From: Achaetomiella virescens
Lineage: Eukaryota; Ascomycota; Sordariomycetes; Sordariales; Chaetomiaceae
Assembly: GCA_031001845.1 (NCBI GenBank)
Contig: JARNGD010000026.1
Location: 62,001 to 126,000 of the forward strand
Direction of reading: 5' to 3'
DNA: 64,000 bases
Shown: piece by piece, positions 23,196-34,492 of the stretch
Numbering within the stretch: the first letter of the stretch is position 1
Layout: each line of letters starts with the position of its first letter
Notes under the pieces: generated by a model
What the model was told of the DNA's origin: nothing
Databases searched by the model: none
Seen by the model: the letters and a program-made list of their open reading frames with translations, nothing else
Position numbers and translations under genes: made by a program

Positions 23196-26100
23196 TCAGA
23201 TGTTCAAGAACTCGAGCGAGGGATTCCCTGGTTCCGCTGAGCCCGCGATTTGTGGGATTTCAGACGCCTCTGCCAGTTGTTCCTCCACTCTCAGTGCCTC
23301 TGCTCGGGGGCTGTTCATCGACAACGATGATGGTTACGTCCTTCAGCTTTGACACCGTCGATTTCAGGACCGGAATCATCTCCTGCATAGCCTCTACTTC
23401 ATCAAACGCCAAAGTCCTGTCAAGAACCGTTTCAGGCGCCACCCCAGATTCCAGCTTGCGCTTGAGTTCCTGAACGAAGGGCATGGCCTTTTGCATATCT
23501 CCCTTATCCACCTTCTTGCTCACAGTCTTCACATCCAATGTGATGCCGTCGAACAACTCCCGAACTAGCTCAATGTATTTCTGTTGCCAGTGGGGCCAGA
23601 ACTTCACGACGTAAATATTGAGGCATTTGTCCTTGCTGGGATCGAATAACACTCCTTTTCCCTTCGCCAAACGCTTCTGTTGACCGGCGTGGGCGGCGAG
23701 GATTCGAGCAGTCGTTGTCTTGACGTACTCGGACGTCGCTTGGAGGCTGAGACTGGGCTCGGGAACATCAGGGAATGACTCGAGCTGGATTGTAGACGAA
23801 TATTCAACTTGAACTAGTAATGTTAGGGTCTAGCATTGTTTCTTCACTTACCTTGTTCAAAACCTCCCTCCAGATGTAGTCCGCCCAATGCGGGGCAAAG
23901 ATACATATCATGAGCGCTTGTGACTCGACATAATAGCGGACGCAATCGTAGTGCATCCCAATCGATGCCGAGTGGGTAGCTGCTCGATAACTGTCGCGCG
24001 CCGCAGTGAAGTCATAGAACCCGAACTTCAGCGCTGCCTTGAAGTTGGTCCTGTCTTCTGTTAACACCTTCATACTTCCAGGTTGGGTGGGGATGGACTC
24101 ACAATGCATAAGCCTGAACTGTTTGACGAATCAACACGTTCAGGTCATTCATGAACAACGAGTCCCAAAAGGTCATGGCTCCGACTCTCTGAATGGAATC
24201 GACGTTCTCCAGCTTCTCTGTCGCTCGAACTTGGCCGAAGCTTTCCTCCGGCTTCAGGAGCCGCGGATGCTGGATGACGGTCTCGATCCAGCGTTTGAGT
24301 TCGAAGAGCTTGAGAATAGTGGCGTTGGCGGTGGTCTCCTCGAAGTTTGCATCGTCAATGCCGTCTCCACCATCCGCGAGAGCGATCCGGGTCGCATCTG
24401 CCCCAAACTCCTGGACTGCATTGGTAAGAGTGAGAAAATTGCCGGTGCTCTTGCTCATCTTATCGCCGTTCAGCATCAGGTGGCCGTTGAGCCTGATACC
24501 CTTGGGTAGACATCCTGAGGCCTGTTTACCCCAGATTGCTTGGTGGATGTACAGGAAAAAGACTAGATGGTTTTGACCAGATCCTTGCCACTGATACGAA
24601 CATCCACAGGGTACCAGTAGGTAAAATCCCTCTTCATGGCGTCCAGAGTGGGTTTCGGAATATCACTCTGTACTCCGTCGGCAAGGCCGAAGATGTACTC
24701 CCACACACCATCGGTCATCTGTGAAACGCTGACATCCGCAAGCCCAGTGGTCTGCCCGTAAATGTCCGAATGCAGGAAATGCGCGACTGCGTAGTAGGCC
24801 ATGTAGATCGTCGAGTCAGAGAGTCCTTCTACCATTTGGGAGGGATCCCAAGGCAAATCCGTTCCGAGGCCGTATTGGCATGTGACGGACCACTCTATCA
24901 TCCAGCCAAACGTCTGCTCCAGTGAATGTTTCGTCACCGTGCTGAAGCAGTTGAAGCCGAGTCCATCGTCACCAGGGAGGTGCCCAAGGGGTTCATCCCG
25001 CCAAACTTCGTCCACACCATATGTCAAAAACCACTGGTCCAGAAAAGCCGCAACACACTCGTCGCCGGAACGCGAAATTACGAGGCCATCGGGCTCGCAG
25101 TAGACGAACGCATCGCCCGAGTCTATGAGTTGTTGGCGAATCAACGTCTTCGCCTCCTGCACCGGCATCCCAGCAAACGGTCCAAAGATCATCTGGTGCC
25201 CTGGTAGAAGCCAGTCTTGTAGGCGAGCTCCTTCGCCTCAAGCAATTGTCGCTCGTCTTTGGGAGAGTTGATCTTCAGCTTCTTGACGAGGGTCGGGGCA
25301 ATCGCGTTTCCGTACTCGGGGGTTTCGATGATCGGCAGGATATCTTGACAGACCCACTCCGGATCGATGCCGTAGAACCCAGCCTTTTTGAACAGTTCCA
25401 CTGTCATGGCATAGTCGTCCGGGCTGTCGGAAGGCACAGAGGTGACCAGGCCCGTCCCTTTCGTCTCTTTGATGATGTCCATGGGGATGACATAGACAGG
25501 GGTCCTTGGCGCTGAGTGGCGCACGAACGGCCGATCCGACCAATCAGTGCCTTTGATCTCCAAAACCTTGGGCACGGTTCCCCATTCAGGGAAAATGTCT
25601 TGGAATGCCATGTTGCGGGCAGCCCTGCTTGTAGCAATGTAGAAGACCGCCTCGGACACCTTGAAGACGCCATACGAAATGTTCGACGAAACGAACAAAT
25701 TGGTTTGGCCATACATCGTCTCCGGTCGCTGGGTAGCCGGAATCATGAAGACATCGGCGTCGCTTGGAATGCTGCCGTTTGATGAGCTGATCTCTCGAGC
25801 GCGCTCCGACCAGCGTACGACCTTGCATTTGAGATCAATGTACTCCTGGACCAGGACGCCCTCACCTGAGGCGCGGTCATGGTCCAGGCACGGTTGACCA
25901 TCCTTGGGAGAGTAGATGGCATAGCGCTTTCCGAATCGAATTTTGCCGAGGTCTCTCAGCCGGCGCATCTGCCAACGCACAAAAGAGTCGTAGTATCCGT
26001 TGACATCAGTCGTAATGAAGCTACGGCGCCAGTCAATTCCGCAGCCGAACTCGGTGAGGTGCTGCTGCCAGAGCTGAGGAAAATAGTGCAACCAATACTT

Positions 26101-26877
26101 GGCATCCGCAAATTTGTGGATTTCGTCACGGGGAATACCCCGAGACATCATGACTTGGAACTGGTATTTGGCCTTCGTCTTTTTCAGCGCAGCCTTGCCG
26201 ATTGAAGAAAGTTAGCACAAGAATTGACGCTCAAGATGTCAAGAGAGTACCTTTCTTCACATTCGTGAACTTGGTGACGTCCTCCTTGGGCCGCGGTTGA
26301 GGTGATGCAGGACTCGGTGCTGCTTCAGAGGCATCGCTCTCGGTGTAACCCGCAAATGTCTTGCCAAACATTGCGATCTCATTCGCAAGCTTATCCGCGC
26401 AGGCTTTGATGGGCATTCCGGTCGCATGATACCCCTGAGGATACAGGGTGTTCTTTCTTGAGCTCTCGCGACACGGGTTGTGAAGTCCACTTTAGACACA
26501 GTAAAACCATGGCCCAGGTGAGGGACGCCATTAACATAACTGAATGTGTGTTAGCCAAGGATTCGACACGGATCGGTGTAGCTGACTTGCGGATATGCCA
26601 TGGTTCCTGCGGTTCATCAGTATCTGGTCAAACGGCGGACATATCAGTCGACTAACCGAAGAATTTGGGCGCCTTCAGCCAAAGCTCCTCCAATGTGGTT
26701 GAGTCCAGAGGATATTCCGAGCAAAGAGGCGCGTTGGATTCGAAGACCTTCTCGTCTTGCCAGTACTTCTGGTATCTCTTCTCGATTTCCCGGAGCGCAT
26801 CTCGCTTCTCGGTCTACCAGAACGCGTCAGATATCCTCATAGCGATCGGAGTTGGTACATGCGTTCTCGATCTTCAT
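23196..26877 (-). CDS. Cytosolic leucyl-tRNA synthetase
   Basis: This is a class I aminoacyl-tRNA synthetase of about 1,100 residues that charges tRNA-Leu. The start MKIEN is joined to TEKRDALREIEKRYQ. The HIGH motif is HLGH in YVNGVPHLGHGFTVSK (26509-26520). The CP1 editing domain includes ATQRPETMYGQTN and VTSVPSDSPDDYAMT. The KMSKS motif lies in LNGDKMSKSTGNFL (24447-24461), and the anticodon-binding region and C-terminal domain follow, ending in EIPQIAGSAEPGNP and LEFLNI. The intron just before YVNG uses a GC donor (GCAAGT) and an AG acceptor. A second intron before TMAYP is GT-AG. One-base breaks occur near 23310, 24110, 24560, 25200 and 25530. The eukaryotic/archaeal-type insertions show it is the cytosolic, not the mitochondrial, enzyme. 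Confidence 0.95.
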
Positions 26878-28076
26878 GGTGCCGTGCGTGTTCGCATTCG
26901 CATCCATGGTTGGAGCAGCGGAGGGGAAGAGATTTTGGATCCATGGCTCTTCTACGGCTGTCGGCAATCATCAAGAGGATCAGAATATATGACATGAACT
27001 CCGAGCTTGACCTACCGACCCTTTGCCTCCACGGCATGTGGTTTGTGCTCTTGATGGTGTATCAAACTCTGGCAGGCCGTTGGCGGGGGTCGGTTGGGTT
27101 GTGCCCAAATGACTCACCCCTAGCAAGCAATCCTGGGTTTGTGAACCATCACGGAAGATCTATCTTCCCGATATATGCCAGCGGTCGGTTTTGGATCTCT
27201 GGATTTCGTTTGCACGCTCATCTGATGCCGTTCTTGAACGTTTGTGCTGTTTTCCCAAGCGTTTAATTGATACATTCTACTTCCGCTAGGTTTAGTGAAG
27301 CAGGCCCCATCCGGATTGGACGTGGACTAGCAGGATATTGTGGGGTGCGGATGTGGTTAGCAGGCATCTTCCCTTCCGCTGTTGCGATGTTCCTTTCCGA
27401 CTGGGAACGCCCATGATCTGCCATAGTTATGATGGCGCGATCAATTGTGGCTGGATTGAATGTTCGGCTTGACGGAGTTACTGGGCAACGGCTACCCAGA
27501 GGCTGGAATCGACAACGATTCCAGGGTGTCGCTGACAAGGATACCAAGGTGCGCCCACCCTGTCCTGGAGGAGCGGCGACTTGTTTTTGCAACATGGGTC
27601 TTTCCATTGCTCGATCTCCTGTCCTTGTGAGTATGGGGACAACCAAGGTAGGTCTGCGGACATGGAGCAAGGCGAAGGATCTTCACTCCTATGTTCAGAT
27701 TCAAGTGCGATGATAATGTTCAGGTGTTCGCCTCTCCGTCGATGATAGATTACAGGGTCAGATATGCTTCTGTCTTCCGGCCTGATATTGCTTTGACTAA
27801 ATCTGTCTTCTATGAACCAGGTGAACCGCCAACTTCCACCATGCCTGCACCCTTATGTCAGACCTGAGGATTAGGGGGACCGACGATGTGACATTATACA
27901 GTTTAAAGTTCAGGTTTACCCCTTCGTATCTCAGCGTTTTTGTGGGGATCAGGTGCTAAGGTAAGGGCTCCGCTTTGAAGAAAGTACTACGGACAGCTTG
28001 TGTCATGATCGTAGAAAAGGCCTTTCCTGGATTCTCTGCTAAAAGGTGTGAGGGTGTCGGAGCCGTTTTTCGACCA
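26878..28076. promoter_or_regulatory. Upstream region of LeuRS
   Basis: About 1.2 kb lie between the LeuRS start and the PEX2 stop; both genes are on the minus strand. It should hold the LeuRS promoter. No gene is seen; reading frames here lack any recognisable domain. Confidence 0.45.
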
Positions 28077-29632
28077 CTAGCTGTCCAAATCCTCGCCCAG
28101 CTCATCCTCTTCTGCTTCATAGTCCTCTGACTCAGAGCCCTCCGAGTCGCCAGCCTGGTCTGATGACAACTGGGGGTCTGGGGACGGAGGTCCTCCAAGC
28201 TCCTTTCGGGATCTTCCTCAACGAGTACCTGTGATCCCTCCTCTTGCTCATCTCTTTCCTCGTTCTCATCGTCTGATGAGGCCTTCACAATCGTCGGCAA
28301 ACACCACAGTCTTGTGAGCCGGTAACTTGGCTTCCGGCTCCAGCACGTCTCCGCTCCAGGGCTTGCACTCCCTGATCAACTCTCCACAACGCAGACATGA
28401 CCACCCTTCGCCCTCTTCTCTTTCTATCCTTGTCGCAAGGCAGACGAAGCAGTATGTGCAGCCGCATGGAATCGCTTCGTAGGGGTTCGTGATGTCTGTC
28501 TGCGCCGACCCGACGACTCCGGTCGAGGCCACAGCCATGAGATCGCTCTCGGATGTCGCCGAATTCTGGTCCTGGTAGCAGATGGCGCATGTCCTTTCCG
28601 GTAAGAACGCATACTCGCCCTTCTTTTCATCTCCCGCGCCCTCGCCCGAACTCATGATTTTCTTCGTCTTCCGCCATGTCCGTGCAAGCCAGCGTCTCCA
28701 CCGGTTTATGCCCACCAGCGGCAGCACAAACAGTAGGAATTCGGTGAATGCGTGCCACACAAGCTGCCGGTTGAGGTACTCGAAGGACACCTCCCGGCTG
28801 ACCTGGCTCGTCGGCGGCGCCAAGCGCATGCGCAGCACGCGGTCAAGTAGTGTCCTATATCTTCCATGCAGCAAGAACACCAAAAAAGAGGCGAACGCTG
28901 CAGCTGCATGCATGGTCGATAGAGTCGAAGTCCATCTCGACAACCGTTGAACCCTGGGGCCCGGCCCCTCAAACCCATCGTCCTGCTCCATCAACCAGTT
29001 CTCCCATTTCGCCCACAGATACCTCCCCCAACCGTCACCAAGCCATACAAGGACTTCTGCCACCTGCTCGGCGGCACCAGCGCCGGGCCGTCCCGTCTCG
29101 CATCCGTGTACTTCAAGTTCTGCAAGGCCGCGCCGTAGGTCGCATCATGGTCCCACACGGTCAACTTGAACAACACGGCGCGCAGCGCAAGCGATATCTC
29201 ATCCTCCCAGTCGTGCAGGATCGGATTGTTGGTCCCCGCCGCGCCATGTCCTCCACCAACATACTTGAGCGCATCACCCACTTGTCCGCGCAGTAACTCG
29301 ACCAGCTCCTCATCAAGCAACTCGGCATCAACCTGGCCAACACGAAAAGCTGGGCGCGTGCCCTCGCGGCTGGAGATGGTGTCCCAGAGGGAGAGGGTTG
29401 AGGCGCCTAATCTACGGAGGAGCGGTGACTGTGTTTCGGCGATGCGGGCGCGCAGTTGGGAGGCGGATTGTTGTGTTGCAACACGGGCAGCGAGTTCGGC
29501 TTCGCGTGCTTGTCGGCGGGCGGCCAGGCGTTGTTGGGCTTGGGCGAAGGAATTGGTGTTGTTGTTGGTGGTGGTGGTGGCGGTAGTGGCAGCGGCGGCG
29601 TCGCCGTTGGGTTTGGGTTTAGGGTCGCTCAT
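28077..29632 (-). CDS. PEX2: Peroxin-2, peroxisomal RING E3 ligase subunit
   Basis: Pex2 forms, with Pex10 and Pex12, the peroxisomal membrane ubiquitin ligase that recycles the Pex5 import receptor. The N-terminus is low-complexity, rich in Thr and Asn, followed by a Gln/Ala/Arg helix (about residues 25-70). The conserved Pex2/Pex12 region follows (DAELLDEELVELLRGQVGDALKY; RYLWAKWENWLMEQ). Hydrophobic membrane segments follow, including HAFTEFLLFVLPLVGI. The C-terminal RING starts TCAICYQD and continues PCGCTYCFVC and SCLRCGE, so Cys stands where many RINGs have His (CGH). The protein ends in an acidic Ser/Glu/Asp-rich tail, EDELGEDLDS. One-base breaks lie near 29028 (a G run), near 28290 and near 28180. 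About 510 residues. Divergent from the karyopherin gene. Confidence 0.93.
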
Positions 29633-30441
29633 CGCGCCGGAGTCTTTCGTTTAGGTACTTGTGAAGCTGCTCCTAGCAGATGGAAGGGCATTGTTGTCGG
29701 AAGTGATTGTGCCGTCAGGGCTAGCAAAGGGGGGAAGGGAGAAGGGGTTGATGGATGGAGCCGAGCCGGCGTGGAACCGCGAAGCCGAGGTTGCGTGCAG
29801 CTGAAAGCCGCCCCGGGTCTTGGCGCGGTTGCGGAGTGACCCACTTTTTAAACTGATGCTCTCGACTCCCAACGGCGATGTCCCGGAAACACCACACACA
29901 CACGCCTGATGCCCGAAAGAGAGGATCTGATGGGCATCGGGTGAATATCTTTCATTTGCAATATTCCACAGCCGACTAACACGGACGGTGGCCAAGTCAG
30001 CGAGAGTCTACCTATCAAGTAATCTTCTAGGGATTGTCATCGCTGGCTGCTGCGTCTCTGTCTTCTTCGCATGGAAAAGCCTCCCCGTCTCCATTCCTCG
30101 TCGCTTGTTGATAACATGAGAGGAAAGGGGGGGAAAAACAACATATCTTCCACGTGAAGGTCCATGTTTTGCATCCCTGTCCATTCAGGATCCCGGCAGG
30201 CAAGCAGCCCGAGATGGGTCCTGGTGCCCCGCCATTGTTAGCGTTGTTCGCCCCACCACACCTCCCTGCAGCCCACTGAAGCCCGCAACTCTGACCCAAG
30301 CACTTGAGGTATGCACTTCTACTTCTGAAGATCGAGAGAATCGCGAGAGCAAAAAGAGACTCGCCCACTGTTCTCAACTCTTTGAGAATACTGAGTTTGC
30401 CTTTACCATTGCCTTGACGCCCTGCGGGGACACGCGCCGTC
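29633..30441. promoter_or_regulatory. Divergent promoter region PEX2 / KAP120
   Basis: This 809-bp interval between two head-to-head genes must serve both transcripts. No core element stands out. Short C- and A-rich tracts occur near 29880-29910. Confidence 0.5.
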
Positions 30442-33400
30442 ATGAGCTTCGCAATTGAGGTTCCAGGCGAAGCTGCCCCTCTGAGCCAGTTCGAGCTGGT
30501 GAAGGCGCTGAGTGCTGCCGGCACTTCGACCGACCACGCCCAGAGACAGTCGGCCAGCCAACAGCTCCAGACGTGGGAGTCGCACCCGGACTACTACACG
30601 GCACTGCAGGTAGAATCCCTCGCCTTCGTGCCCGCTCAGCTTTCTTCCTCTTGTCTGTGCTGATGCTGACCCATGACGCGCGATTCTAGACCGTCTACCT
30701 CGACACATCCCAGGACAAGCAAGTCCGCTTCCTCGCCCATCATCCTCCTCAAGAATGGCCTCGACAAGTACTGGAGATTCGCGCCCAAGCATGCGATCAA
30801 GCCCGAGAACAAACATCTGATACGGTCCCGACTGCTCCAGGGTTCGCTTAACGAGGAGGACAGAACACTCGCGCTGCACAACGCACTAGTGACGGCCAGG
30901 ATTGTTAGGTCCGACTACCCGAACGAGTGGCCGGATATTTTCACCACCCTCATCGAGCTGGCCAAAACGGCCAATGCTTCGAATCCATTGCATCTCCGTG
31001 GTGCCCTGCTTGTGCTGCTCCGCATTGTCAAGGAGCTAAGCACAGCTCGCCTCCGTAGGTCGCAGACTGCTTTGCAGGCTGTCACCCCAGAGCTGCTGCA
31101 GTTGTTGGGTGCCATATATACCGAGAAGACGGCCTACTGGCAACAAGTCTGGACTAAGGGCGGGACAGATGAGGCAATAATCATGTTTACCATCGAGAAC
31201 AGCCTTACGGCCCTTAAAATCCTACGGAGGTTGGTCATTGTCGGCTACGAGCAACCCCACACAGATCCCATGGTTTGCGGCTTTTGGTCTCTGTCGCAGT
31301 CTCAATTTGACCAATTCTTCAATGCCATCAGTCAGGGTTCGTCTATCCCGGCTTCGCACCAGGAGCTGATCGGCAAGCATCTCATCCAGTTCACCAAGCT
31401 TCATATCGAAATGTCCGAGACCCACCCGGCCAGCTTTCCGGTGTTACCCAACTCGATTCCCCTGGTCAAAGCCTACTGGAGCCTCGTCAAGGGGTTCTCC
31501 GAAGTGTTCGAGAAATCCGGCGGCATTAAGCAGACCTCGGGCGAGGCCGCAGGAGGAGGCCCGAAGCACGAGGGACCCCTCTACGAAAAGCTCGCCCTCA
31601 AGGGTCTGTTACTGCTGAGGAGCTGCGTAGCTATCGCACACCACCCGGTGCAGACCTTCAAGTATAGGAGCCCGGAGGTCAAGGAGCTGGAGAAGCAAGC
31701 TGTACATACCATCAGGGTGGAGCTTCTGACGGAGACATTATCCTTGACATGATGCAGGTCATAATCAGCAAATTGTTCATTTTCCGCAACTCTGATCTCG
31801 AAGCATGGGAAGAGGATCCGGAAGGGTGGGAGTCCCAGGAGCACACCAAAGGCCACGCACATACGAATGGGCAGTTCGCCCCTGCGCGGAGAGGCTACTG
31901 CTCGACCTGCTCACCCACTACGAGGAACTCGGTGAACCGCTCCTTGCTTATTGCAACCTTGCCACCAAGGTCGACATGGACATTGTCACCAAGGAGGCTG
32001 CCTATTGCGCCCTGGGCTGCGCCGCCGCTGTTATCCACCAATCCTTCGACTTTGACCACTTCTTGACGACCTCTCTTGTCAAGGATGTGCAAATCCAAGA
32101 CCCAATGGCCAAGTTGCTCCGACGCCGGATAGCCATTCTACTGAGCCAGTGGATCTCGATCAAGATCGCCCAGGAAAACAGGCATTTTGTCTACGACATT
32201 TTCCGCCATCTAATGAACGCCAGCGACCCGCACAACGACGAGGTTGTCCGCATCACCGCAGCACGCCAATTCAAGCAGGTCGCCGAAGACCTCGAGTTCA
32301 ACGGGGAGGCATTCCGCCCGTTTGCTGCCGACTTCTTCAACCTCCTAGTCAACCTTCTCCAAGAGGTTGACAGCGACGAGACAAGGCTCGCTGTGCTTGA
32401 GACGCTTCGGCTGATTGTCACGCGTATGGGATGCACATTCAGAGTTTGGCGACGCTATCATGCTGACGCTGCCCAAACTTTGGGAGTCTGCCGGCACCGA
32501 AGAGTACATGATTAAGCAGTCGATCCTCGCCATCATGTCAGCGCTCGTTCGTCCATGCGCGTAGAGTCCCAGCGATATCAGGGTGCGATATCATCCCGTT
32601 GCTCCGGGAGGCAATGATCCCCCAGTCGCCGCTCCACATTCACCTGATTGAGGAGTCTGTTGACCTTTGGAAGGCAACCTTGACGCAAAGCTCGCACCCC
32701 TGAACCCTGACCTCACCCAGATGGTACAGCTGGCCCTGCCACTTCTGGAGTACGACCCGAGGTTGCGAACCAGTGCCTGGAGATTGTCAAGGAATACATC
32801 ATCCTTGCTCCACAGGACATACTGTCAGATGCTCTCCGCCGGCCGACACTCGCAGCGCTGGCCAAGATACTGGATTCCAAGAGCCGCGACCAGTCACAGC
32901 TCGGCGTGAAGTCAATCGAGCTTGTCATCCGGGTAGCCGAAGAGTTTGGCAATACCCAGGGCGTCTCAGTCGTCGTTCAAGACTTGCATGAGATGGGGGT
33001 CCTCGAACGATCTCGAAGGCCTCCACAGCGCCTGGGAATCCAGCCAGACCACGGTCCGAACCGCAAACCCAGCAAGATCAACAACATCAAAGAGACGGAC
33101 TACTTCGCCCTGCTCGCCCGCATTGCCCTCGCGGAACCGGCTCTTTTCACCACCATGCATCACCAGCTTTGGTAGCCCCATCGACCAGGTCTGGTCATGG
33201 CTCAGCACCCAGTGGTTCGCCAACTTTGACTGCATGGGGGACATCGAGCGGGAGAGAAGCTCTCGTGCCTGGCGCTGACCCGCTTCTGGGAGCTGCCGAA
33301 ACCCGATGCAGGACTTGGTCCTTATCGGCTGCAGGATTACCTGTACATGTGGACAAGTGTGGTGACAGAGCTGGGGATGGCACAAGCGAGGAGGCACCCG

Positions 33401-33662
33401 GGCAGGATACTCTCGTCTGGACGGAGGTGGGCAGGTACGAGTATTGACACGCCGCTTGATATTCATGAGCGGGAGTTTGCGGCCAAGGATCCGGTGCATC
33501 GGGTTGCCACGTATGAGTTTGTGAGGGCAAGGCTGGGAGATATGGTGCAGCGGGTCGGTGGGGAGCAGTCGTTCGAGGCCAAACTGGGCGGTGAATGTTG
33601 ATAAGGAGGTACTGACGGGGTTTCAGAGGCTGAGCCAGCCTGGAGGGGGAATGGATGGGTGA
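30442..33662 (+). CDS. KAP120: Importin-beta family karyopherin, Kap120/importin-11 type
   Basis: This is a HEAT-repeat nuclear transport receptor of about 1,040 residues. The N-terminal importin-N domain includes LSQFELVKALSAAG, AQRQSASQQLQTWE and, after the intron 30610-30689, VYLDTSQDKQVRFLA and LLKNGLDKYWRF. Next comes the Ran-binding-type helix RSDYPNEWPDIFTTLIEL. HEAT-like helical repeats fill the rest, for example FVYDIFRHLMNASDPHNDEV and SDETRLAVLETLRLIVTRMG. The frame closes with LTGFQRLSQPGGGMDG. One-base breaks are evident near 30734, 31745, 31862, 32440, 32560, 32665, 32985 and 33165. I assign it to Kap120/importin-11 rather than other karyopherins by overall pattern, which a profile search should confirm. 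Confidence 0.85.
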
Positions 33663-34492
33663 TAGGTGGGTAGATCGGGTCTCGGACTGCCATTTACGCC
33701 TGGTTGATGGGAAGACACTAGTTCAGGAGACCAGGCTGTAGGTTCGCGGCATGACCTTGTTATTTTTCTCTCGCAAGGGGGAAGCGGAAAGAATCTAGAA
33801 CCCTTACATCTTGGAGGATCCTGATGGCGGTCTCCAGAACAGGGCGGGCTGCTGTATGAGAGACGGTGGTCTACCGTCTTCCATCGTGCAAAGGGATGGA
33901 ATTTGTGGTGAATCCGAGATACAGAACAGCAGTACGCTTCTTCGTGCTTTCGTTTTTGTCGGTTGTGGATTGCATGTTTGTCTCCTGGTTGGGCAGGCTT
34001 GTGGTCAAATTGTCTCAAACTTACTCTCATATTTCCTCCAAGTAACAAATTGCTAGGCGATGTACGATGCTCATGTCCCACGATGTCTGGAAATCTGGAC
34101 TTTCCTTGGGCCCTTGTTACAAGGGTGCCTGCGCCAGATAAAGACCCTGCAGGGTGCTGGGCCTCGATAAGCTTGTCCACCAACCGTCTGCCTCGCGTCA
34201 CACGACAACTGGACGAACTCCAAACCAAGGCATTTTCTGCAATATCCGACATCCAAAGCTCATTGTCCTCGACGGTTTTATTATCTCGAGGTGTGATGAG
34301 GCAGAAGCATCGAACGAAAACAGATACCTCGAGTGATCAAACGCGCCCGATCGACACCCTCAGACACGCATACCCCTCGAACACCGCATCATCCCAACTC
34401 GGATCCCTCATGTGCATGCACCATCAACCCTGTAGCACGACGCCCACTCGACGGAACGGACGGGACGACACACACAACCCCGGCAATATTAG
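33663..34492. other. Intergenic upstream of membrane protein gene
   Basis: These 830 bp lie between the karyopherin stop and the next start on the same strand. They presumably contain the terminator of the first gene and the promoter of the second. I see no gene. Confidence 0.45.
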
